Source of the DNA: a virus
Length of the DNA stretch: 43,320 nt
Virus record (IMG/VR): IMGVR_UViG_3300042328_002089
Coordinates: 1-43,320 of that record
Direction: 5' to 3' (one strand)
A program made the translations under genes and the position numbers. This document shows, in pieces, positions 26,302 through 34,085 of this stretch. How positions within the stretch are numbered: position 1 is the first letter of the stretch; every line of letters begins with the position of its first letter. Under the pieces are notes generated by a model, which saw nothing but the letters and a program-made list of their open reading frames with translations, did no database searches and was not told where the DNA came from.

Positions 26302-26461
26302 TAGCCTTTTACTAATTATTCTTTTTTCCATTATGATTAATTGGATAATTAGCCTATCTATAATGGCGCAAATATCTTCAAATAAAAAAACAAGATATAG
26401 ATTTATAGCACTTTCAGCGTTGTCCTCTCTGCTAACTGGTTATATAATATACCTATTATGA
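26294..26461 (+). CDS. Small membrane protein, two predicted helices
   Basis: A 55-residue frame from ATG 26294 to TGA 26459-26461. It overlaps the end of thyX by eight bases and the start of the deaminase by four (ATGA), a layout that supports it as a real gene. It has two hydrophobic stretches, LLLIILFSIMINWIISLSIM and FIALSALSSLLTGYIIYLL, separated by a basic loop (SSNKKTRYR). The family is unknown. A small inner-membrane protein inside a nucleotide operon could be a superinfection-exclusion or lysis-related factor; that is speculation. Confidence 0.6.
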   Translation: MFSSLLLIILFSIMINWIISLSIMAQISSNKKTRYRFIALSALSSLLTGYIIYLL

Positions 26462-26916
26462 GTTACGGTGAGTTAACAAGAAAAGATCTGCAATATATGC
26501 AGATGTGCTATAGCTCTTCTACCATATTTTCAACATGTGGTAAGAAAAAGTATGCTGCTTTATTAGTGGACGATTTTGGTCACATAGTCGGGTTTGGTTA
26601 TAATGGTGGGCCAAGAAATTCAGTACACTGTGAGGACGGAGGCTGTCCACGATTTACTGACATGTCACCAAGTGGAAGCAACTATGATAACTGTATAGCT
26701 GTTCACGCAGAAGCCAATGCTTTTTTACATTCAGACTATAGCGCTAGACCAATCAAGCTTTACGTAAACGGTCCTCCATGTTTAACTTGCGCAAAGTTAA
26801 TAGTGAACAGTACAGTTAGAGACGTCTATTATGTTGCTGATGAAGAATATTCAAATTGGGATGAAGTAGAAAAATTCATGAATACTTCTGGCATTAAAAC
26901 ATATAAGGTAAAATAA
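26458..26916 (+). CDS. dCMP deaminase family protein
   Basis: A 152-residue zinc-dependent cytidine/deoxycytidylate deaminase. The zinc site is H83 in HAE85 (E85 the proton shuttle) and C108/C111 in PCLTC. The N-terminal part (STCGKKKYAALLVDD, then GFGYNGGPRNSVHC) fits the dCMP deaminase (ComEB-like) branch rather than free cytidine deaminases. It would convert dCMP to dUMP, the substrate of ThyX two genes upstream. The start ATG overlaps the small membrane-protein stop by four bases. Confidence 0.92.
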   Translation: MSYGELTRKDLQYMQMCYSSSTIFSTCGKKKYAALLVDDFGHIVGFGYNGGPRNSVHCEDGGCPRFTDMSPSGSNYDNCIAVHAEANAFLHSDYSARPIKLYVNGPPCLTCAKLIVNSTVRDVYYVADEEYSNWDEVEKFMNTSGIKTYKVK

Positions 26917-26917
26917 A

Positions 26918-27163
26918 TTGGCAGCTTCAAAGGTAAATTACATTGTTATCTACGATGGACACAGTCAGGTCTACGGTTGCTCTTCAAAGAAGATTGCCCT
27001 AGAATCAGCACCGCCTGAAGGTTGTAGTATAAAAGATAAAAAAGTTTTATTCGTAACATTTGAACCGGATAATTCCAATCTATCTGCCTATAAAGTCTCA
27101 GATGAAGAAGTTTTCTCTGCAGATATAAAAGAAAGAAAAGAAAAGAAAACGGATAATGAGTAA
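26918..27163 (+). CDS. Small protein of unknown function
   Basis: An 81-residue frame from TTG 26918 (AAGG upstream), one base after the deaminase stop. It is predicted alpha/beta: KVNYIVIYDG, then KKIALESAPPEG and KKVLFVTFEPDN, ending in a very charged tail (ADIKERKEKKTDNE). The opening strand-helix pattern looks like a compact single domain. No family is recognised. The next gene overlaps its end by eight bases, so it belongs to the same transcript. Confidence 0.5.
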   Translation: MAASKVNYIVIYDGHSQVYGCSSKKIALESAPPEGCSIKDKKVLFVTFEPDNSNLSAYKVSDEEVFSADIKERKEKKTDNE

Positions 27164-27383
27164 GGGACAAAAGAAAAAACTAATATTAAAAATCCTCCCG
27201 GGGGAAGCAGCAATTGTTGCATCGGTGGATGTCTTGGAACACATATATGAAACATATTTGTATATGGCATCTTCTACAGACAGCGTTGAATCGGAATCGT
27301 GGCAAAGCGTTGCTGAACTAATCAGGGAATGGATTGACAAGACACAATACTCAGATGAAGGTGATTATGAAGAAGAATGGTGA
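27156..27383 (+). CDS. Small protein of unknown function
   Basis: A 75-residue frame from ATG 27156, overlapping the preceding stop. It starts basic (MSKGQKKKLILKILPGE), has a helical middle (DVLEHIYETYLYMAS) and an acidic end (YSDEGDYEEEW). It contains an unusual CTCCCGGGGGA stretch for this AT-rich genome. No known motif or membrane segment is seen. Overlap with both neighbours supports it as a real gene; function cannot be said. Confidence 0.5.
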   Translation: MSKGQKKKLILKILPGEAAIVASVDVLEHIYETYLYMASSTDSVESESWQSVAELIREWIDKTQYSDEGDYEEEW

Positions 27384-27642
27384 TTCGGTTATTATAATAG
27401 CCTTAAGTATTAGTGCATTTGTTGGTTATGTTTTATATCAGAAAAGTAAACATAAGAAGTTTGTTTCTTCAAACACTTTAACTATTGAAAACTTTGTCAA
27501 TAGACTAAGTGAATATGATATGTCGCCTCAAAAAGAAGCTTCAAATTTCTTTTACGATTTATTAGAATGTGGCTTTAGTCCTCAGAATGCATTTGCAACA
27601 GTGCAAAAAGAAATAGATGATGCAGGAAGTTTTTTTAAATGA
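27367..27642 (+). CDS. Small single-pass membrane protein
   Basis: About 91 residues from ATG 27367, chosen because GAAGG lies about five bases upstream; in-frame starts at 27355 and 27334 are weaker. One N-terminal hydrophobic segment (SVIIIALSISAFVGYVLY) is followed by a basic stretch (QKSKHKKF), predicting an N-terminal anchor with the rest in the cytoplasm. The C-terminal part is helical (NFVNRLSEYD, then FFYDLLECGFSPQNAF). No family is recognised. It overlaps the previous gene and, by four bases (ATGA), the glycosyltransferase downstream. Confidence 0.55.
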   Translation: MKKNGDSVIIIALSISAFVGYVLYQKSKHKKFVSSNTLTIENFVNRLSEYDMSPQKEASNFFYDLLECGFSPQNAFATVQKEIDDAGSFFK

Positions 27643-28454
27643 TAGACCTATGTATAGTTAATTACAATTCTAGAAAGCAAATAGAAAGACTTTTGGACGT
27701 CTTGCATTCTAGCTTAGATAGTCCAAATGGCGCGCTTGAAAAAAATTGGAATTTGTATATTACAGATAATGATTCCCAAGATGACTTCATACAGTGGATA
27801 CGAGAAAATGAAGAGAGATATTTAATAGATAGAGTTTACCTGCGTCGCAATATAGGTTACTCAGCAGCTTGTAATATGATGGCTCGTGAATCTAATTCAG
27901 ATATTATTGCACTCTTAAATGCTGATGTTTGGTTTTCAAATGAAGATCTTATAAAAATCCAAAGCATCTTTGATGAGAATAAAGATATTCATATACTCGG
28001 CCCAAAACAAAGAGACGAGAATGGTTTAATAACACACGCTGGTATTGTCGGCACCAACTTAAAACCAGGGCATAGAGGCTGGAGAGCTGAAGATAAAGCA
28101 GACTCTTTATTCAGAGATAGAGTAAACTGCGTGACAGTGTCAGGATCTGCTTACTTCATAAGACGAGAAGTGTGGAATGCATTGACTAACAATCCTAAGT
28201 ATAGAGAATTATATCCAAATGCAATTGGCGCATTCTTACCTACACCTCATTACTACGAAGAGACATGGTGTTCATACTTTGCTAGACACTTAGGATACAA
28301 TGTAGTGTATGATGGATCTGTATCAATAGGGCATAGCTGGCATGCATCTTCTCCAAAACCAGGTGAAGGCTATAGTCATGCTGATGCACAGTTTCCAATA
28401 AGTAGAGAAATATTTAGAAAAGCTTGTGATTCTATAGGTATAGAAAGAGACTAA
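27639..28454 (+). CDS. Family 2 glycosyltransferase
   Basis: A 271-residue GT-A-fold enzyme. The GT2 pattern is plain: DLCIVNYNSRKQIERLL at the N-terminus, ITDNDSQDD, the nucleotide-sugar segment RRNIGYSAACNMMARES, the metal-binding LNADVWF (N-A-D in place of DxD), and later SGSAYFIRREVW with YEETWCSYFARHLGY, the region of the catalytic base. It transfers a sugar from a nucleotide donor; the rhamnosyltransferase-like branch is the closest resemblance. The acceptor is unknown. It begins the glycosyltransferase cluster of this phage and overlaps the membrane-protein gene upstream by four bases. Confidence 0.9.
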   Translation: MIDLCIVNYNSRKQIERLLDVLHSSLDSPNGALEKNWNLYITDNDSQDDFIQWIRENEERYLIDRVYLRRNIGYSAACNMMARESNSDIIALLNADVWFSNEDLIKIQSIFDENKDIHILGPKQRDENGLITHAGIVGTNLKPGHRGWRAEDKADSLFRDRVNCVTVSGSAYFIRREVWNALTNNPKYRELYPNAIGAFLPTPHYYEETWCSYFARHLGYNVVYDGSVSIGHSWHASSPKPGEGYSHADAQFPISREIFRKACDSIGIERD

Positions 28455-28455
28455 A

Positions 28456-29385
28456 GTGTGGAGAAATAAAAAAATATTCGTAGCTGTTCCAGCTTTCAAT
28501 GAACACTTTACTCATGTTACAGTAGAAGACGCTTTTGAAAAAGCTGACAAACCTGAAAATATTTATTTTGGTATTTTTAATCAAAAAACAAATTCAAATA
28601 ATTTTGAAGATTTTACGTCTTACAAAAATGTAAGGTGTATTCATGCAAATTATAAAAAGCCACTTGGCGCAGGATTAGCCAGATTAATTGCCTCTACTCT
28701 TCATGATGATGAGAGATACTTTTTACAAATTGACGCCCATACAATCTTTGCAAAAGGATGGGATTCAGTACTTATTAATGATCTAGACTTGCTATTGAGG
28801 CATGTTGAAAAACCTGCAATATCTCAAAGTTGTGCTTGGCATCAAGTTTCAGTTTATTTTGATCCGGATAAAGTGTATATAAAAAATTTTAATGGCGTTC
28901 AAGCATATCCATTTTTTCCAGAAAAAGGAAAACCTATAACTCACGAAGATAGAACAAGAATAAATGAAGAAAAGTTTCTTGGAAAATTTTTAGAAAATCA
29001 TTTGTCCCTGGGATGTAGTGGGCTTTTTTGTTTATCTGATTTTATATATGAAATATCTTACAATCCTTTTATAAAATTTACTCCAGAACAAGAATTTACA
29101 GCACTCAGAGCATGTACAAGAAATTATAGATTCTTTAGTTCAGAGAAGAGTATGGTATCTACCTTGGGTAAAAATAAAACTGATGGATTTATTGATTTAG
29201 ACTATCCAGATGATAGAAAATTTTTATTTGAAAATGAAGATATAGATAAAATAGGCATGCATGAATACATATATGGAAAAAAATTTGGTTTTTATGGAGC
29301 CCCTGACTATAATTCATACCAAGATTACTTATTAAGATCAAAAATAGATTTTAATACATCTAATGTTTATGGAATTGACTATTAA
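28456..29385 (+). CDS. GlcNAc-transferase-like (GT60/PF11397-type) glycosyltransferase, copy 1
   Basis: A 309-residue protein from GTG 28456, one base after the previous stop. It opens with IFVAVPAFNE and carries FLQIDAHTIFAKGWD, the metal/nucleotide-sugar site typical of the GlcNAc transferase family that includes Skp1 and mucin-type polypeptide GlcNAc-transferases. Later, EISYNPFIKFTPEQEFTALR and TRNYRFFSSEK match the family's Tyr/Glu-rich acceptor side. Known members glycosylate hydroxyproline or threonine of proteins. It is a clear paralogue of the 31904 gene. Its stop overlaps the stop of the convergent minus-strand gene by four bases, leaving no room for a terminator. Confidence 0.8.
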   Translation: MWRNKKIFVAVPAFNEHFTHVTVEDAFEKADKPENIYFGIFNQKTNSNNFEDFTSYKNVRCIHANYKKPLGAGLARLIASTLHDDERYFLQIDAHTIFAKGWDSVLINDLDLLLRHVEKPAISQSCAWHQVSVYFDPDKVYIKNFNGVQAYPFFPEKGKPITHEDRTRINEEKFLGKFLENHLSLGCSGLFCLSDFIYEISYNPFIKFTPEQEFTALRACTRNYRFFSSEKSMVSTLGKNKTDGFIDLDYPDDRKFLFENEDIDKIGMHEYIYGKKFGFYGAPDYNSYQDYLLRSKIDFNTSNVYGIDY

Positions 29386-30200
29386 TATATTTTAAAAATA
29401 GGTGGTTTGTAAATTTCTATAGATTTATTTGAATAATTATAATTAATTTTTTCCATATTATTGTGCTGATACAATAAATCAGTACAAGATTTAAACTTTT
29501 TAGTGGAAAAACTTCCATTAATAATTTCTTTACATCTTGCCATAAATCTACTTACATCTTCTTCATTTGCATGCCCTATTCTAAAATGATGATAACAGTA
29601 ATCTTCATATGTAGTACCTATTCCAAAAAAACCATAATTACCCAATTTCCACTTTGGCCCATTCGTACCATGGGGCAAGTGTTCGTAATACGTTGGATAT
29701 ATGCAGCGATACCATTTACTATTTTGCTCAGCTACATAGCTTATTTCTTCTGCAACATCTGATCTTGAAGTTTCTTTAAAGGATGTATTTAAATCTAATA
29801 AACATTTTTTTGAAATAATAAAAAAAGCAGGTCCGGCATAGACGTGTGAAGCTGGAAATTTATGATTTGAAGTTTGAGCTATTCCTAAAAAAGTTTCATG
29901 TTTTTTGACATATTCGTAACACTCTTTTATTTTATCTACATTTATTGGAACGCAGTCTATGTCAAAGAATCCTATTATGTCATCGTCTGAATCTTCACAT
30001 ATTATGTTCATCCAGTCTGAATGATTTATCCAATTTGATTTAACATAGTCACTTGGTCTGCAATAGTTAATATTTAAATTTAAAAAATTACATACTTCTT
30101 TATGAGACTTAACTACATCATCAGATATATTATCCCAGTATAAAGTGTTAAACTTAAAAGTTTCCCAACTTGTTTCTTTTAATATTTTTTTTGTAAACAA
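29382..30200 (-). CDS. Probable glycosyltransferase, GT-A-like
   Basis: A 272-residue protein on the minus strand from TTG 30200, with AAAAGGA upstream. The segment DIIGFFDIDCVPIN carries a DxD-like metal site after a hydrophobic strand, as in GT-A glycosyltransferases. ASHVYAGPAFFIISKKCLLDL then resembles the acceptor-side loop, and YEHLPHGTNGPKW and YHHFRIGHA are conserved-looking His-rich segments. The exact family is not recognised. It is read after the GT25 gene (17-base gap) from the promoter near 30919, opposite to the surrounding genes. Confidence 0.65.
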   Translation of the reverse strand: MFTKKILKETSWETFKFNTLYWDNISDDVVKSHKEVCNFLNLNINYCRPSDYVKSNWINHSDWMNIICEDSDDDIIGFFDIDCVPINVDKIKECYEYVKKHETFLGIAQTSNHKFPASHVYAGPAFFIISKKCLLDLNTSFKETSRSDVAEEISYVAEQNSKWYRCIYPTYYEHLPHGTNGPKWKLGNYGFFGIGTTYEDYCYHHFRIGHANEEDVSRFMARCKEIINGSFSTKKFKSCTDLLYQHNNMEKINYNYSNKSIEIYKPPIFKIY

Positions 30201-30217
30201 CTATCAATCCTTTTATT

Positions 30218-30892
30218 TTAAAACTTTAACACTTGACTATAAAAAGATTGCTTAAGTCTTTCTTCGTCTGAAGCATTACTGATTCTTTTTAATATATCTG
30301 AGTAGCTAAGATATTGCCAGCATAGTGGTGGATATATTACGTAGGCATTTATGTTCTTTTGTTCATTTGCAAGATGAACATCACACGGTTTGCTGAAGTC
30401 GTTAAATTTTGATATAAACAGATCATAAATACTTTCATTAAATGCAATTGCATGTGTTGTCACCGTGTAGTTACACTTATAGACATTTTCAGAAATTTTT
30501 GTAGGCTTTTCCACATGATGGCCACCAAGATATAAAATATCCCAATCTTTTGGAAGTTCGTTGTTAAAAATTTTTATAAATTTATATAGAAAATTTTCAG
30601 AAAACTCTATATCATCCTCAAAAACTATATAATTTTTTAACTTTAAGTATTTAGCCATCTTCATTATATGTAAATGTGACATACTGCAGCCTAAAGCTCC
30701 AGGAGTTCCAATACTGTCTGATATTGGTTTTAATTCTAAATTAAAAAGAGAACCATCAATTGCGGCAATTCTTTCAACCTCAATGTTTAATAGTTTGAAT
30801 TGACTCCTGGCACGCTGCCACCTATCTTGTCTTCTTTCTAAGTTAATACAAAAAGCTTTATCAAAAAAAAGATTTTTTGTATTATCATTCAT
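30218..30892 (-). CDS. Family 25 glycosyltransferase
   Basis: 224 residues from the ATG at 30892 on the minus strand, chosen over ATG 30916 because AAAGGTGA lies about six bases before it. The GT25 (PF01755) pattern is complete: FCINLERRQDRWQRA at the N-terminus, IAAIDGS, GALGCSMSHLHIMKMA, then the acidic site YIVFEDDIEF, and DWDILYLGGHH followed by TTHAIAFNESIYDLF. These enzymes add galactose or related sugars in surface glycan synthesis and to collagen-like proteins. The acceptor here is unknown. It is the first gene of a two-gene minus-strand operon with its own -10 element. Confidence 0.9.
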   Translation of the reverse strand: MNDNTKNLFFDKAFCINLERRQDRWQRARSQFKLLNIEVERIAAIDGSLFNLELKPISDSIGTPGALGCSMSHLHIMKMAKYLKLKNYIVFEDDIEFSENFLYKFIKIFNNELPKDWDILYLGGHHVEKPTKISENVYKCNYTVTTHAIAFNESIYDLFISKFNDFSKPCDVHLANEQKNINAYVIYPPLCWQYLSYSDILKRISNASDEERLKQSFYSQVLKF

Positions 30893-30918
30893 TTGGTTCA
30901 CCTTTACCTGTATCATGT

Positions 30919-30924
30919 ATTATA
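30919..30924 (-). promoter_or_regulatory. Minus-strand -10 element (TATAAT) for the two glycosyltransferases
   Basis: The plus strand ATTATA is a perfect TATAAT on the minus strand. A start about seven bases downstream would lie some 20 bases before ATG 30892, leaving room for the AAAGGTGA ribosome binding site. No clear -35 is visible in this AT-rich spacer. Confidence 0.5.
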
Positions 30925-30946
30925 TAATATACTATCATATTTTTTG

Positions 30947-30955
30947 TGATATAAT
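30947..30955 (+). promoter_or_regulatory. Plus-strand extended -10 promoter (TGATATAAT) for the methyltransferase operon
   Basis: TGATATAAT is a perfect extended -10. It lies 55 bases before TTG 31010, with AGGAAAGGA just before that start. It faces away from the minus-strand promoter, so 30893-31009 is a divergent control region. It has the same TGnTATAAT form as the element at 22294. Confidence 0.6.
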
Positions 30956-31009
30956 ATATAATTGTTTTTAAAAAAATTTGTAATTACATAATTTTAGGAA
31001 AGGACTAAA

Positions 31010-31891
31010 TTGTCTATACAATCCTACGGATCTTTGTTTGCAGGAGTTGGTGGAATTGATATAGGTTTAGATTCTGCTGGTTTGCAATGTAAGTTTCAAG
31101 TAGAATGGGACAGTAACTGTCTGCAAACTCTTGAATATCATTGGCCAACCGTTCAGCGTTGGGGTGATATATGTAATGTAGATGGAAAAGGCCTTACACC
31201 TGTAGATCTAATTACATTTGGATCCCCTTGTCAAGACTTGTCTAACGCAGGAAAAAAAGCTGGGCTAAAAGGTAGTAGGTCTAATCTATTTTTTGAAGCA
31301 ATTAGAGTCATTAAAGAAATGAAAGAGAGTACGGGTGGAGAATATCCAAAGGTCGCAATTTGGGAAAACGTCACTGGAGCCATGTCTTCCAATAGTGGTG
31401 ACGACTTTGAGGCAGTCATCAAAGAAATGGCAGGCTTGGGGAGTTATCACTTGGAATGGTCAGTCCTTGATGCACAGTACTTCGGAGTGCCCCAAAAAAG
31501 AAGAAGAGTTTTTGTCATCGCTATCCTCGATCCTTCAATTGCCAGAAGAAGTCCACAGCAAATATTACCTGTCGAAAAAAGCAGCAAAAGGAATCTTAAG
31601 AAGAGTGTCAAACAAGAACAAGAAGATCCCAAAGAACTTGCAAGCTGCCTTAGAAGTGGTGGCGAAGGAGGAGTACCCTCAAGTAGAGGGGAAAACCTAG
31701 TAGTAGATGATAAAGGTGTGCGTAGATTTACTCCAATAGAATGCGAAAGATTAATGGGCTGGCCCACAAATCACACTTTATATAGAGCTGACGGCAAGAC
31801 TAATAGCGATAATACTCGTTATAAAATGTGTGGAAATGGCGTAGTAAGTCCTGTGATAAAATGGGTAATAGACCAAATAAAAAAAATATAG
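31010..31891 (+). CDS. DNA (cytosine-5) methyltransferase
   Basis: A 293-residue enzyme from TTG 31010 (AGGAAAGGA upstream). All main C5-methyltransferase motifs are seen in order: I FAGVGG, IV GSPC74QDLS with the catalytic cysteine, VI ENV (WENVTGA), VIII QKRRRVFV, IX RRFTPIECERLMGWP and X GNGVV. It methylates cytosine in DNA from S-adenosylmethionine. The target-recognition region between motifs VIII and IX is short, about 65 residues, so the specificity cannot be predicted. No partner restriction enzyme is adjacent; self-protection against host restriction, or preparing cytosine for further modification, are both possible. It lies inside the glycosyltransferase cluster. Confidence 0.95.
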   Translation: MSIQSYGSLFAGVGGIDIGLDSAGLQCKFQVEWDSNCLQTLEYHWPTVQRWGDICNVDGKGLTPVDLITFGSPCQDLSNAGKKAGLKGSRSNLFFEAIRVIKEMKESTGGEYPKVAIWENVTGAMSSNSGDDFEAVIKEMAGLGSYHLEWSVLDAQYFGVPQKRRRVFVIAILDPSIARRSPQQILPVEKSSKRNLKKSVKQEQEDPKELASCLRSGGEGGVPSSRGENLVVDDKGVRRFTPIECERLMGWPTNHTLYRADGKTNSDNTRYKMCGNGVVSPVIKWVIDQIKKI

Positions 31892-31903
31892 AAAGATACT
31901 ATA

Positions 31904-32863
31904 ATGGATGAAAATAATATAGACACTATTTTTGTAGCAATTCCTGCATTAAATGAATACTTTACTGATACAACTATCCAAGATGCTTATAAAAAAGCTA
32001 AGTATCCTTCTAATGTTTTTTTTGGAATATTTAATCAAAAAACTAATGAATCTAAATTTGAAGACTTCTCTGAATATCCGAACGTTAGATGTGTTAATGT
32101 GTCATACAAAGAGCCATTGGGAGTAGCTTTTGCTAGATTAGCTTGTACTACCCTGCATAATAATGAGGAATATTTTCTACAAATTGATGCACACACAATC
32201 TTTGTAAAAGATTGGGATTCTATTCTAGTTGAAAATATAAAAGAATTAAAGAAATATTGCGATAAACCACTGATCTCGCAATCTATATCATGGCATGGTG
32301 AAGAAGCATATTTTGATCCGGAGAAGAAGTATATTAATAATTTTATGGGAGAAAAAGCTTACCCTCTTTCTGTTAGAGAAGATGGTCTAAGTACTCACGT
32401 AGATGAATCTAGGGAACATGAAGAAAAAATATTAGGAAAGTATTTAGAGCACTACCTTTGTTATGGTGGCGGTGGACTTTTTGGAGATTCAAAATTTTTA
32501 TATGAAATATCCTATAATCCATTTATCCCTTTCTGTCCAGAACAAGAAGTAACTGCATTAAGGGCTTCGACAAGAGGGTATAGATTTTTTAGTTCAGACA
32601 AAACTGTTATATCAACTTTGGGAAAACATCCAGAAAATGGTTTTACTAAAGAAAAATATCCAGACGATAGATTGTTTGCTTTTAATGGAGTTCTTGAAGG
32701 TAAAAAAATATATGGAAATTTTGGCTATGATTATCTTTATGGTAAAAAATTTGGTTTTTGGGGAGCAGAAAATAAAGAAAAATATGATGAATATGTAAAA
32801 ATATCAAATAATTATTTTGAAGAAAATGATAAGAAATATCAAAATTTAAAAAAGGAAAATTAA
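31904..32863 (+). CDS. GlcNAc-transferase-like (GT60/PF11397-type) glycosyltransferase, copy 2
   Basis: A 319-residue paralogue of the 28456 gene, with the same segments: FVAIPALNEYFT, FGIFNQKTNESKFEDF, FLQIDAHTIFVKDWD, EISYNPFIPFCPEQEVTALR, TRGYRFFSSDK, and a final YGKKFGFWGA. The main difference is a Gly-rich loop (YGGGGLFG) where copy 1 has GCSGLFC. Start ATG 31904, with GAAAGA upstream, is 12 bases after the methyltransferase stop, so both are on one transcript. Two diverged copies suggest two acceptors or successive additions. The donor and acceptor are not known. Confidence 0.8.
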   Translation: MDENNIDTIFVAIPALNEYFTDTTIQDAYKKAKYPSNVFFGIFNQKTNESKFEDFSEYPNVRCVNVSYKEPLGVAFARLACTTLHNNEEYFLQIDAHTIFVKDWDSILVENIKELKKYCDKPLISQSISWHGEEAYFDPEKKYINNFMGEKAYPLSVREDGLSTHVDESREHEEKILGKYLEHYLCYGGGGLFGDSKFLYEISYNPFIPFCPEQEVTALRASTRGYRFFSSDKTVISTLGKHPENGFTKEKYPDDRLFAFNGVLEGKKIYGNFGYDYLYGKKFGFWGAENKEKYDEYVKISNNYFEENDKKYQNLKKEN

Positions 32864-32864
32864 A

Positions 32865-33266
32865 ATGACAGATAAATTTAATGTATACTTATACAACGCA
32901 GAAGTTAAAAAAATAGTTGATGGAGATACATTTGATATCCTTATTGACCTAGGATTTGATACTTTTAGAAAAGGTAGAGTAAGATTATATGGAATAAATA
33001 CTCCAGAGAGTCGCACTTCAAATCTTGAAGAAAAGAAAATGGGACTGGCTGCTAAAGAGTTCACAGATCAGTGGATTACTGCTGCGGGTAGCAAAATTAA
33101 AATAGAAACAATTCTTGATAAAAATGAGAAGTACGGAAGAATACTTGCTAGAGTGTGGAACGAAGCAGGAGCTTGTCTGAACACAGATATAGTTGCTGCA
33201 GGGTTAGCCAGAGAATATTTTGGTGTAGGCGATAAGACATTCCAGGAATTCAAGAAAGAAAAGTAA
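32865..33266 (+). CDS. Staphylococcal-nuclease-like (thermonuclease) protein
   Basis: A 133-residue single-domain nuclease from ATG 32865 (AAAGGAAAA upstream). The SNase pattern is complete: IVDGDTFDILID with the calcium-binding Asp, VRLYGINTPES with the first Arg/Glu group, and KYGRILARVW with the second active-site Arg. The family cleaves DNA or RNA to 3'-phosphate products. No signal peptide is present, so it should act inside the cell, for example in host DNA breakdown or repair. Its stop shares one base with the next start. Confidence 0.92.
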   Translation: MTDKFNVYLYNAEVKKIVDGDTFDILIDLGFDTFRKGRVRLYGINTPESRTSNLEEKKMGLAAKEFTDQWITAAGSKIKIETILDKNEKYGRILARVWNEAGACLNTDIVAAGLAREYFGVGDKTFQEFKKEK

Positions 33267-33670
33267 TGCAAACATTTTTACCATATCCTGATTTTATTAA
33301 GTCAGTTCAAGTATTAGACTATCGCCGGTTAGGAAAACAACGTGTTGAAACATATCAAGTTCTTAATGTTCTACTCGAAAGAACGCATACGAAAGGTTGG
33401 CGTAACCATCCAGTTACTCGTATGTGGGCTGGTTACGAAGAAGCACTAAAGGTTTATCAAAACCACACGATTGCTGAGTGGATGAATCGTGGGTATAAAA
33501 ACAATATGGTATTTGAAGAAGTAGATAGCAGTAATATAGTTCTGCCATCATGGTTTGGTAATGATCAATTTCATCGTTCACATAGATCAAATCTTCTTAG
33601 AAAAGATTATGAATATTATTCTCAGTATTTTGACGATCCGTCAGATTTAGAGTATCATTGGCCAGTATGA
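33266..33670 (+). CDS. MSMEG_6728-like / pyrimidine-dimer-glycosylase-related protein
   Basis: A 134-residue protein from ATG 33266. The opening MQTFLPYPDFIKSVQVLD, followed by RRLGKQRVETYQVL and GWRNHPVTRMWAGYE, is the signature of the MSMEG_6728 family of actinobacteria and their phages, which is related to T4 endonuclease V (Pyr_excise). WFGNDQFHRSHRSNLLRKD matches its C-terminal part. The related enzyme excises UV-made pyrimidine dimers, but activity in this branch is not established. Arginine is written with CGT, CGC and CGG (the window's one clear in-frame CGG, 33326-33328) rather than AGA, unlike neighbours, suggesting transfer from a richer-GC genome. Confidence 0.75.
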   Translation: MQTFLPYPDFIKSVQVLDYRRLGKQRVETYQVLNVLLERTHTKGWRNHPVTRMWAGYEEALKVYQNHTIAEWMNRGYKNNMVFEEVDSSNIVLPSWFGNDQFHRSHRSNLLRKDYEYYSQYFDDPSDLEYHWPV

Positions 33671-34071
33671 GTGTAACAATATTCTTATCAGGTGCAATGG
33701 ATTATGTAGGCGAGTACGCAACAAGCTGGCGTAAGGAAGCTACATTTTTATTAGATCAACGTGGTTATTCTGTATTGGATCCAACATCTATACCAGAAGA
33801 CTATTCAATGTCTCCGGAAGAAATTGCACAAAAAAATTTGTTTATGCAGAAGAAATCAGATCTTTTGCTGGTAGAATACATGTTAGAAGATAGAGCATAC
33901 ATAGGAACTGACTTTGAGTTAGCATGGGCAAAAATCCATGGCCAGCCCACAGTTGTTATGTGTGCTAATCAATATAAAGATCGCATATATATGAAATATA
34001 TGGCAACCAAACTTGCAGACAATCTGCAAGATGCGATAGAATACATCGCAGTACATTATCCAACAAAATAG
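33667..34071 (+). CDS. Nucleoside 2-deoxyribosyltransferase-like protein
   Basis: 134 residues from ATG 33667, which overlaps the previous stop by four bases. The pattern IFLSGAMDY, then WRKEATFLLDQRGYSVLDP, a central FMQKKSDLLLVEYM and GTDFELAWAKIHGQPTVVM fits the nucleoside 2-deoxyribosyltransferase superfamily (PF05014): a Rossmann-like fold with a G/A-M-x start loop and a Glu-rich active site. Such enzymes move or hydrolyse the base-deoxyribose bond and take part in nucleotide salvage, or in making or clearing modified nucleotides. The substrate is not predictable. Confidence 0.75.
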   Translation: MSVTIFLSGAMDYVGEYATSWRKEATFLLDQRGYSVLDPTSIPEDYSMSPEEIAQKNLFMQKKSDLLLVEYMLEDRAYIGTDFELAWAKIHGQPTVVMCANQYKDRIYMKYMATKLADNLQDAIEYIAVHYPTK

Positions 34072-34085
34072 AAAAGGAAATAAAA

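Noticed and set aside
31335-31767. Alternative open frames on both strands inside the methyltransferase gene
   Set aside because: All methyltransferase motifs are in one frame; the other frames show no recognisable domain.
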